A DNA stretch of 64,000 nucleotides from Longimicrobium terrae (GTDB lineage: Bacteria > Gemmatimonadota > Gemmatimonadetes > Longimicrobiales > Longimicrobiaceae). How positions within the stretch are numbered: the first letter of the stretch is position 1; each line of letters opens with the position of its first letter. Shown here in pieces: positions 1 to 10,134 of the stretch. The notes under the pieces were generated by a model. It saw only the letters and a list, made by a program, of their open reading frames with translations. It was not told where the DNA came from and searched no databases. Position numbers and translations under genes: made by a program. Location: the NCBI RefSeq assembly GCF_014202995.1, contig NZ_JACHIA010000025.1:35420-99419 (forward strand), read 5' to 3'.

Positions 1-2149
1 CCTGGCTTTGCATGGGGTAAGGGTCGGTGGCGCAATATGTTCCTTCAACTCCGCGAGATTCGTCCGTGGGACTTCAACGATCGGCTTTTTGAGACAGGTA
101 TAATCGAAGACTGGCAGGAGCGCTTAGCTGCCGGAGAAGAGCGGGTGAGAGTTGAGGTTGAGCTTTGGTTCCGGGGTAACCCACAGTTGCGACAGCGTGC
201 GTCGAACAGCATCCGACAAGCTGCTGAAGAACTCGGCGGTGAGCTTATCTCGGAAGCCGTGATTGAAGGTATATCCTATCACGCACTGCTGTTGGAACTT
301 CCGATTGAGCAAGTCGGGACGTTGCTGGAGGGCGGAAATGCACGCTTGGCATATGCCGATCAGGTGATGTACTTCCGCCCGGTGGGTCAGTCTGCCGTGC
401 CAGCTTTGGAAGGCGAACCCGCTTCGTCAGATGGGCCTGAAGGCGATGTAGATGTTGCTGGTAGCCCTGTGATAGCCCTTCTGGACGGACTGCCTTCTCG
501 AAAACCACCAATGGCTTGCCGGTAGGCTGATCGTCGACGATCCAGACGGATGGGCTGATTCTTACGAGCCGGCGCGGAGGGTTCACGGTACGGCTATGGC
601 TTCGCTCATCCTGCATGGTGATCTAGAATCACCCGAACCTCCCCTCGGCAGGCCTCTTTATACGCGGCCGATCATGCGTCCTGATCGGCGCGGCTGGTAC
701 AATGCAGGGGAATGCATCCCGGAGGATGTACTTCCTCTTGACCTCTTCCATCGCGCGGTTCGAAGACTGTATGAGAAGGACGGCGATTTAGCTGGTGCGG
801 CGCCGTCTGTACGCGTAATAAGTGTCTCGATCGGGGACCGCTCACGGCAGTTTGCCCTCACCATGAGTTCTTGGGCTCGCCTTCTGGACTACCTGGCGTG
901 GAAGTATCAGATCTTGTTTATCGTTAGCGCCGGGAACCACGCCAGCGAAATTGTGCTCGATGTTCCCCGACGAGACTTCGATGCCTTACGTGGTGATCCG
1001 CAACGTTTGGAATCCGAGGTTCTGAAGGCCATCGTTTCGGGCGGGTGGAATCGAAGGCTTTTATCACCAGCTGAGGCGCTCAACGCACTTACCGTGGGTG
1101 CGGTTCATGACGACGTTGCACCCGTACCAGCTGTGGCGCACCGTACCAACCCGTATGTTACTGCTGGGCTACCAAGCCCATTCAACGCCACAGGTCCGGG
1201 ATTCAGACGTTCAATGAAGCCCGAGGTGCTGTTTGCGGGCGGCCGGCAACTTTATAAGGAAAAGCCCGGAAATACGCACGCTGATTGCACTTTGGTGATC
1301 GACCAAGCGATCCTCGCTCCGGGTCACAAAGTCGCCACTCCGGGGCGACGCCCCGGGGACGTTACTGCTACAATTTACATGCGCGGCACCAGCAACGCGA
1401 CCGCGCTTGCAGCCCGAACGGCGGGCTTGATTCACGATGTGTTGGACTCACTGCGAGAGGATACTCCGGAACAGGGGCTCGAGGACCGATTCACGGCTGT
1501 TCTATTGAAGGCACTGCTTGTCCACGGCGCACGTTGGGGCGCCAGTGCCGACGCTCTTCGGAGGTCACTTGGAACGGATAAGGATCTTCTCGCGCGCCTC
1601 CTAGGATACGGTCGACCCGATCCAACGCGAGTGTTCGAGTGCACCGATTTCAGGGGCACACTCATAGGCGCCAGTATGATTGGGGACGGCCAAGCCCACC
1701 GATACTCGGTGCCGCTTCTTCCGTCTCTCAGTGGACGCGCCGAGTGGCGCGCTCTGACTGTCACGCTCGCGTGGCTGAGCCCGGTAAACCACAAACACCG
1801 TGCATACAGGGGCGCCTCGCTGTGGTTCGAACCCTACGGGGCAGTTCGGGGGGATGGTGCATATGACGAGATGCTGAGCTTGGCGCGGACAGATGCCCCG
1901 TGGCAGTCAGTGAGGCGTGGTACGCTTCAGCATGAGGTTTTCGATGGCGCGCAAGCTACCGGCTTCGTTGATGGCGACGAGTTGAAGATCCAAGTCAACT
2001 GCGCAGCCGAGGCCGGTAGGCTCGACGTCCCTGTGCCATATGCTATTGCGGTGACGTTAGAAGTTGCACCAGAGGTTCAGATTCCAATCTATCAAGAGAT
2101 CCGAGATCGAATCCGCGCCCGGGTCGCCGTGGGTGTAAGGACAACTTGA
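1..2149 (+). pseudogene. S8 family (subtilisin-like) serine peptidase, frameshifted, 5' end may lie outside the window
   Basis: A serine peptidase of the subtilase fold is split by one extra base. The first frame is open from base 1 (first ATG at 37) and runs into the catalytic Asp motif IALLDGLP (Asp codon 484-486). An extra T at 495/496 in CCTTCTC sends it to a stop at 525. Skipping that base gives LENHQWLAGRLIVDD and then the catalytic His motif VHGTAMAS (His codon 584-586). The oxyanion Asn is in SAGNH (codon 935-937) and the nucleophile Ser in GTSNATALAAR (codon 1391-1393). The triad order D-H-S and all motifs survive, so decay is recent or the extra base is a sequencing error. Peptidases of this type often sit beside an AAA ATPase gene. 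Any such partner would be upstream and is not visible. Codon use is AT-richer than in the core genes, consistent with an accessory gene. Confidence 0.85.
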
Positions 2150-2248
2150 ACGCGAGTTGGCTAGCGGGGCTTTCTAATCTTGTGGGCTCCCGTCATTGAA
2201 CTCGCCCGGTAGCGCGGAAACGTCTTTCCCCCCGCCGTCCCGCATCCT

Positions 2249-2331
2249 ATATTCCCGCCCCGACCGACAGCTTGTTCGGCACCCGCGCGCCGGCCCGTTC
2301 CTCACCGGAACCGGTCGGCGCTCGCGCAGCG
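2249..2331 (+). repeat. carB-leader repeat, copy 1
   Basis: This 83-bp block matches 4222-4304 and 5346-5428 with two differences, one of them a G-to-A-type change that keeps the hairpin by a G-U pair. It starts with ATATT and contains the 35-nt hairpin seen in the carB leader. Unlike copy 2, its homology to carB continues downstream into a decayed carB start. Confidence 0.9.
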
Positions 2332-2354
2332 CCCACACCGCACTGTAGCGATAG

Positions 2355-2476
2355 ATCCTAGGCGCACCGAACTGCAGAGCATCCTGATCCTGGGTTCCGG
2401 GCCCATCCATCGGTCAGGCGGCCGAATTCGACTATTCGGGCACGCAGGCCGTCCGCGCGCAAAAGGGAGAGGGGTA
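2355..2476 (+). pseudogene. decayed 5' fragment of carB
   Basis: Continuing from leader copy 1, the sequence follows carB 5452-5573 with scattered substitutions and indels. It includes an almost intact stretch encoding the [14 protein letters not shown] region. The ATG has become ATC, small indels break the frame, and homology stops at about 2476. It is a non-functional duplicate of roughly the first 40 codons of carB, left in front of the ATPase/nuclease module. Confidence 0.85.
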
Positions 2477-2491
2477 GTCTTCTCGTGGCCT

Positions 2492-3001
2492 TCACTTCAC
2501 GAGCCAGCGAACCCTGCCGAGGTCTGACCGACTGCAGATTACCGGGTGCGGGTCGATGGGCTTGGTAATCTGTTTCAACCTCTGGAGCACGTCTGCCGCA
2601 TCTACGGCGCGGGGAAACAGCTTCGATGGCCGGGCGGTCTGCTCAAGGTGCAGTACGATTCGTAATCCATGAGCCCGTAGCGCCTTGTCGGCGAACGATT
2701 TCTCGTCGTCGTCGTTGGCGTTGAACCGAGCTGCGGCTAGTACAGCGAGGGAATCCCGCACTTTCAACGCGAACTCCTCCGCAAGCGGCAGAACCTTCTC
2801 TCGCGTTCGTTGTCGGAAATCTTTCACCTCGATCAACCACAAGCAGCGGCCTTGCGGCTCCGAGGCCACAATGTCAACGGACTTCGTACCCCCGCCGACA
2901 TTGGTAAACTGGTTCCGATAGAAGCTCCAGCCGTCGAGCTTAGACACGGCCCACTCTGCCGGAAACTCGAATGTGAGATCTCCCTCCGTAATGTCGGGCA
3001 T
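2492..3001 (-). CDS. PD-(D/E)XK-like nuclease, partner of ATPase
   Basis: A 169-residue protein. Residues 41-60 read SVDIVASEP...LWLIEVK, a D-Xn-E-X-K arrangement (Asp43, Glu58, Lys60) typical of restriction-like PD-(D/E)XK nuclease cores. The rest is mixed alpha/beta with no membrane segment. Its ATG overlaps the stop of the upstream ATPase gene (TGATG), so the two are almost certainly translationally coupled and act together. ATPase plus small nuclease is the logic of several anti-phage systems (Septu pairs an ATPase with an HNH nuclease; Gabija uses TOPRIM). This nuclease type differs from both, so assignment to a named system is not justified. Base composition is AT-richer than the flanking core genes. 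An immunity role is inference. Confidence 0.7.
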   Translation of the reverse strand: MPDITEGDLTFEFPAEWAVSKLDGWSFYRNQFTNVGGGTKSVDIVASEPQGRCLWLIEVKDFRQRTREKVLPLAEEFALKVRDSLAVLAAARFNANDDDEKSFADKALRAHGLRIVLHLEQTARPSKLFPRAVDAADVLQRLKQITKPIDPHPVICSRSDLGRVRWLVK

Positions 3002-4056
3002 CAGGATCCCTCGGCAGCCAGATAGCGATCTGATTGTGCCAATTCTTCCTGAAGGGCATCGATCTCACCGATATCGTCCACGCTCATTCCCTGATCTACC
3101 CGCACACCATCCCTGCCCCGGTGCAGCCCGAAGAAGCACCTCGGCGTCGTTGCGAACTGGGGGGAATTCAGCAGGATGTCCAGCTCACGCATGAGAAACA
3201 GACTGTGGCTGGCAACAAAGACCTGTACGCCACCCGCGGCCAAGTGAAGTATGGTGCGAGCGATTCCTTTGATCACCTTGGGGTTCAGGTTGGCTTCCGG
3301 CTCGTCCCAGAAAAGGAGACCGCGGTCCACCAGCGAGCCCGTAGCGATCAGGCGCGCAACCATCGCCAGCTTCCGAAGCCCCTCCGCCACAAGGTGCATC
3401 TCCATATTCACCCCGCCAGCGTTCAGGTAGAACCGTCCCGCTTCGTCCATCTCAACTTTCCCGCCCATTACCTGCTCCAGCGGTTCCAACAACTCACGAA
3501 TTCGTTTTTCTCGTGGTCCGCGGGCGAGGGGCGCGCCCAGAAGGATGCTCGTGTCACGCCACGTCGCTTCAAACGGCAGGCGAACGGTCTCGTAGATGGA
3601 AACGAACCCCGGTGCTAACGTTAGAAGTTCGCGCGTAGGGAGGTACACAGGTAGCTCGTCAATCCATCCTGAAGGCAAGCGCCTGACTGAGACTTCTGCT
3701 TTGCTGGTCGTGTTGAAGGCGAACTCTAACCCGTCGACAGGGTTGTCGAATACGCACGAAACCTCACACCTCTGCCGTCCACGCCGATCTCTGCGAGCTA
3801 ACCGTCCTAGTTCATCCGGCCGGAACACGGCCGTCAGTTTGTCTGCAATCGCGAACTGTAGTTGTCCCTTGACTGCGGGGCCCGTGTCTATGTCCCGTCC
3901 CCCGCGCGCGGTGACATACGCAAGCGAATACGCGAGCTTCAAAAGATGCGTCTTGCCCGTCCCGTTCTCCCCGACGAGCATGTTCAGTCCGGGTGCGAAG
4001 TTCAGGTCAGCCGCTTTGAACGCTGTGAAGTTGCTCAGTGTCAGTGAACGAATCAC
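3001..4056 (-). CDS. AAA/ABC-type ATPase (OLD/AAA_21-like), first gene of two-gene module
   Basis: A 351-residue ATPase of the SMC/OLD-like class. Walker A is GENGTGKT (residues 29-36) after a typical N-terminal strand 'LTLSNFTAFKAADLNF'. A signature-like EGLRKLAMV follows at about 225-233, Walker B LLFWDEPEANL (Asp251, Glu252), and the switch His is in VASHS (about 284). There is no TOPRIM domain, so it is not OLD or GajA proper. The GTG start at 4056 is supported by AGGAG nine bases upstream. It overlaps the nuclease gene by one base, and the pair sits exactly between carB-leader copies 1 and 2. The likely role is an ATP-driven sensor controlling the nuclease; this is inferred from family logic. 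Confidence 0.8.
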   Translation of the reverse strand: MIRSLTLSNFTAFKAADLNFAPGLNMLVGENGTGKTHLLKLAYSLAYVTARGGRDIDTGPAVKGQLQFAIADKLTAVFRPDELGRLARRDRRGRQRCEVSCVFDNPVDGLEFAFNTTSKAEVSVRRLPSGWIDELPVYLPTRELLTLAPGFVSIYETVRLPFEATWRDTSILLGAPLARGPREKRIRELLEPLEQVMGGKVEMDEAGRFYLNAGGVNMEMHLVAEGLRKLAMVARLIATGSLVDRGLLFWDEPEANLNPKVIKGIARTILHLAAGGVQVFVASHSLFLMRELDILLNSPQFATTPRCFFGLHRGRDGVRVDQGMSVDDIGEIDALQEELAQSDRYLAAEGS

Positions 4057-4221
4057 CGGAACCGCTCCTTACGCCGTGGGGGATTCGCGCTGGATGAGCG
4101 CGGGTCCGACAAAGACCGGGTACAACCTAACGAATTCACGCGAATCCACCATGTGGGGCTCGCCTCCTGCTCTGCATCTGCTCAGCACCCGCTCTTCTTC
4201 CCTCAGCGGCGTAGCCGTCCC

Positions 4222-4304
4222 ATATTCCCGCCCCGACCGACAGCTTGTTCGGCACCCGCGCGCCGGCCCGTTCCTCACCGGAACCGGCCGGCGCTCGCAC
4301 AGCG
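4222..4304 (+). repeat. carB-leader repeat, copy 2
   Basis: 83 bases identical to the functional carB leader (5346-5428), including the hairpin at 4260-4294. Homology begins at ATATT and ends after CGCACAGCG. Neither the start codon nor any carB coding sequence follows. It forms the right border of the ATPase/nuclease module. Confidence 0.92.
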
Positions 4305-4363
4305 CCCGCGGCTCGGTGGAGGGTGAGGCGGGCCGCGGGGATGGCGACTCCTACTGGTCGATG

Positions 4364-4416
4364 AAACAAAGCTGGCCGCCACACCCAACCGGGCGTGGCG
4401 GCCAGCTTTGTTTTGT
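4364..4416. terminator. bidirectional terminator, mainly for the TM2 gene
   Basis: A 21-bp perfect stem (arms 4366-4386 and 4391-4411, loop AACC) is followed by TTTTG on the plus strand and TTTCAT on the minus strand. It lies just 3' of the minus-strand TM2 gene. Confidence 0.85.
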
Positions 4417-4429
4417 AGCAGGCGGCGCG

Positions 4430-4762
4430 TTAGCTGCCGGACGGGAGCGTGGCCGCCGAGTGCCCCACACTGAGGGCGTCGATGATCTCCTTGGCCTTCT
4501 GCCGGTTGTAGTCGTCGGCGCGGGAGGAGGCGGTGAAGACGTCGATCAGCCACCAGATGCCGCACAGCCCGCCGGTGATGAGCTTTACGACCCCCAGCCC
4601 GATGTCGCCCAGCCAGATCCGGTCATACAGAAAGAGCGCCAGGATCGTGGCGGTCCCGCGGTCCTTTTTTTCCGAGCCGAACTGCGATTGAAAGATCAGC
4701 TTCTTGGAGTCGTCGAGATTCTTGACGAGTTGCGCGAGTTCCGCGGCGCCGAGTTCAGCCAT
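4430..4762 (-). CDS. TM2 domain membrane protein
   Basis: A 110-residue protein with an N-terminal soluble helix (ELGAAELAQLVKNLDDSKK) and a TM2 domain at about 45-90. The hallmark features are present: LALFLYDRIWLGDIGLGVVK, a glycine turn, and ITGGLCGIWWLIDVF, giving two membrane helices. TM2 proteins are small inner-membrane proteins of unclear biochemical function. The ATG at 4762 has GAAAGG upstream; a longer open frame extends 5' but is a shadow. The gene start overlaps the 3' end of the DUF2752 gene by 67 bases. TM2 and DUF2752 genes are often neighbours, which suggests a joint membrane role. Confidence 0.85.
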   Translation of the reverse strand: MAELGAAELAQLVKNLDDSKKLIFQSQFGSEKKDRGTATILALFLYDRIWLGDIGLGVVKLITGGLCGIWWLIDVFTASSRADDYNRQKAKEIIDALSVGHSAATLPSGS

Positions 4763-5208
4763 GATGTGCCTTTCAGAATGGTGGGTGCGAATACTTGAAT
4801 GAATGACCAGATCGCGATCGCCCAGAGCGGAAGCACCAGCCAGTTCATGGCGAGCGCCTCGCGGATGGAGCCACGCAGGAACAACGCGTTCGCTCGTGAA
4901 AGCCCGCAACCGGGGCAGGGAAACCCGAGCAGAAGGCGCCACAGGCAGGGCAGTGCACCGCCCGCGGCGAAAGGGGTCGCCGCCCAGCCGTACACGATCA
5001 GGCCGGGGAGCATGGCCGTGCGGATGGAGAGTGGCGAAACCCTCCGGCCACTGGGCGCATCCAGATGTCTCGGAGGTGCTCGGGCGGCCGGGCACTCCGT
5101 CGTGTGACACGCCCCACGCCGCAAGCCGGTGCGAACTCCTGACCCGCGCGGCAGCTGCGCCTGCCCCGGACCTCGGTTGAGCCCTCTTTCTCCCGTTGTG
5201 CTGGTCAT
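4696..5208 (-). CDS. DUF2752 domain membrane protein
   Basis: A 170-residue protein whose C-terminal half is a DUF2752 domain. It has a hydrophobic segment, the signature FPCPGCGLSRANALFLRG (about 95-112), a short amphipathic stretch and a second hydrophobic helix (NWLVLPLWAIAIWSF). The N-terminal 60 residues are low-complexity and Arg-rich; translation may really begin further in, near MLPGLIVYGW. The start at 5208 has AAGGA seven bases upstream. The 3' end overlaps the downstream TM2 gene. Function is unknown; the CPxCG motif may bind metal (inference). Confidence 0.75.
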   Translation of the reverse strand: MTSTTGERGLNRGPGQAQLPRGSGVRTGLRRGACHTTECPAARAPPRHLDAPSGRRVSPLSIRTAMLPGLIVYGWAATPFAAGGALPCLWRLLLGFPCPGCGLSRANALFLRGSIREALAMNWLVLPLWAIAIWSFIQVFAPTILKGTSWLNSAPRNSRNSSRISTTPRS

Positions 5209-5344
5209 GACGGAATCCTTCTCTGCTCGGAGACGGGGGCGCGTAAGCGCAGAGGAGAACCGTGTCTTGCGGCCTCATTTCTTTTGTAGGACAGGCGCGT
5301 CGCTTTTCACGCCCGACGTCCTTTCCCGGCCCGCATCCTCTCCC

Positions 5345-5451
5345 TATATTCCCGCCCCGACCGACAGCTTGTTCGGCACCCGCGCGCCGGCCCGTTCCTC
5401 ACCGGAACCGGCCGGCGCTCGCACAGCGACCACGCCCCACTGTAGCGATAG
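5345..5451 (+). promoter_or_regulatory. carB promoter -10 and structured 5' leader (repeat copy 3)
   Basis: TATATT (5345-5350) looks like a -10 box; no good -35 is visible. The following leader (5346-5428) is the functional copy of the triplicated repeat. It contains a hairpin with 15-nt arms and one mismatch (5384-5398 / 5404-5418, loop TCACC) that ends 33 bases before the carB ATG. There is no U-tract, so it is not a simple terminator. An RNA-level control element or protein site is possible. Confidence 0.6.
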
Positions 5452-8691
<3,240 letters not shown>

Positions 8692-8756
8692 AGCCGCACC
8701 TGTCCGACACCTCGCCGGACGCGCAGCCCTGACACCTTGGTGTCGGGTTCTGAATC

Positions 8757-8802
8757 GACGGCGGGCCCGCATCGTGTGATGCGGGCCCGCCGTTTCTTTT
8801 CT
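8757..8802 (+). terminator. carB terminator
   Basis: Perfect 16-bp GC-rich stem (8758-8773 / 8778-8793) with GTGT loop followed by TTCTTTTCT. Confidence 0.9.
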
Positions 8803-8905
8803 CTGATCGTGCGCCCGATCGCACGCGCGCACCGCCGGCTGCGCGAGCGGAATGCCCGTACGGCTGCTCTGGTCAGCCCGGGTCCTCTCCGTACGACCTG
8901 GTTGG

Positions 8906-8983
8906 TCAGCGGATCAGGTTGAGGATCGAATCCAGCTTGGACGTATCGACGGTGAGCAGTACGATGATGAGTTCTGCGAGCAT
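8906..8983 (-). CDS. possible 25-residue hydrophobic peptide
   Basis: A short frame begins at ATG 8983 with AAAGG seven bases upstream. It encodes MLAELIIVLLTVDTS followed by KLDSILNLIR and a stop. The N-terminal half is hydrophobic and the C-terminal half amphipathic. It lies alone in an otherwise empty 545-bp gap (8692-9236). Evidence is limited to the ribosome site and clean frame; no family is recognised. Confidence 0.3.
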   Translation of the reverse strand: MLAELIIVLLTVDTSKLDSILNLIR

Positions 8984-9236
8984 GGGAGTACCTTTCATTG
9001 AGAGGGTGCGTGGCGCGCGGCCGGAGCGCAGTCTTGAGAGAGGTGGGCTGCGTCTTCAACCGTTTGCACGTCGGGCGCTGAATGGCGCCGATCTCCGGCG
9101 TCATCGAGGGCCCGCGACCAAGATGCACGGACAATGGTTCATCACGCAAACTGTCGGGACAGGTGCGTTCGTCACGTGATGACGACGCGCAGTCATTCCG
9201 ACAACTCGCCAAACGCCAGCCTGCCGCGATTCCATC

Positions 9237-9728
9237 ATGATCGTCATCCACCTCTCCATACAGATCGATGCGCCGGTTGAGCGCGTGTTCGACCTGGCGC
9301 GCAGCATCGATTTCCACAGCCGCTCGCTGGCGCACACGGACGAGCAGGCGGTCGCGGGGCGCACGTCGGGGCTGATCGGCCTCGGCGAGACGGTGACGTG
9401 GCCCGCGCGGCATCTGGGCGTGCGCCAGCACCTGACCGCGCAGATCACCGCGTTCGACCGTCCGAAGTTCTTTCAGGACACGATGGTGCACGGCGCCTTC
9501 GCGTGGATGCAGCATGACCACGCGTTCGCGCCCGGCCCGCGCGGCGGCACCGTGATGCGCGATGTGCTTCGGTTCGCCGCGCCGCTCGGTGTCCTGGGCC
9601 GCATCGCCGAACGCGCCCTGCTGCGGCGCTACATGACGCGCTTTCTGCAGGTGCGCAACGCGGAGTTGAAGCGCGTCGCAGAGTCCGATCGGTGGCGGGA
9701 ATTTCTTGTCACGGAGGCGTCGGCGTAA
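9237..9728 (+). CDS. SRPBCC family (START-like) protein
   Basis: A 163-residue cytoplasmic protein of the polyketide cyclase/dehydrase-like SRPBCC fold. It begins with a strand typical of the family (VIHLSIQIDAPVERVFDLARSIDFH). It then shows the alternating strand/turn pattern (GETVTWPARHLG, VRQHLTAQITAFDRP, FFQDTMVHGAFAWMQHDH) and a long C-terminal helix ending RYMTRFLQVRNAELKRVAE. Such proteins bind hydrophobic ligands in a deep cavity; the ligand here cannot be read. It is close to 'cell division inhibitor/SRPBCC' relatives by the MQHDH segment. It is probably monocistronic, with a short gap to a frameshifted gene. Confidence 0.8.
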   Translation: MIVIHLSIQIDAPVERVFDLARSIDFHSRSLAHTDEQAVAGRTSGLIGLGETVTWPARHLGVRQHLTAQITAFDRPKFFQDTMVHGAFAWMQHDHAFAPGPRGGTVMRDVLRFAAPLGVLGRIAERALLRRYMTRFLQVRNAELKRVAESDRWREFLVTEASA

Positions 9729-9814
9729 CCCTGCGCGACAGCGTTCCCTGTGCCAGCGGTGGCGGGAGATATTGATTGTGCGTGGCGCGACGTCCGGCCA
9801 TATTTGCGGAAGCA

Positions 9815-10131
9815 ATGTGGACGGACTACCCACCACGACATCTGCTGATGCTGACCGTCAAGGAAGCCTTTTCACGGCGCGAAACTGGGTGATTGGCGAG
9901 CACCCGGAAGGCGGGTTGAACGATCTCCGGCTTGAGGAGGTGGAATTATCTGATGGTGAGCAGACATGGCACATCACTCTCGGCTGGCTGGAATCCGCCG
10001 TGCACGAGCGCGCGTCGGCCGCCGCGCCGCACCGCGAAGTTCACGCATCGCCGCGAGTGTACAGAACCATCGATGTGGATGCCGGTTCAGGCGTGGTGAA
10101 AGCCATGCACATCCGGAGTCTGGCGGCCTGA
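9815..10131 (+). pseudogene. small conserved-type protein interrupted by a frameshift
   Basis: Reading from ATG 9815 gives MWTDYPPRHLLMLTVKEAFSR and then a premature stop at 9890. The next frame, from about 9878, continues ARNWVIGEHPEGG, LEEVELSDGEQTWHITLGW and VYRTIDVDAGSGVVKAMHI to a stop at 10131. Inserting one G in CACGGCGCG (about 9875-9880) would join both into a single protein of about 105 residues with normal strand/turn patterning. The longer frame from 9706 has an implausible Arg-rich N-terminus. This is either a decayed gene or a one-base sequence error. Function unknown. Confidence 0.5.
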
Positions 10132-10134
10132 CCA

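Noticed and set aside
2492..4056. Gabija or PARIS assignment for the ATPase pair
   Set aside because: No TOPRIM domain in either protein; nuclease core is PD-(D/E)XK-like.
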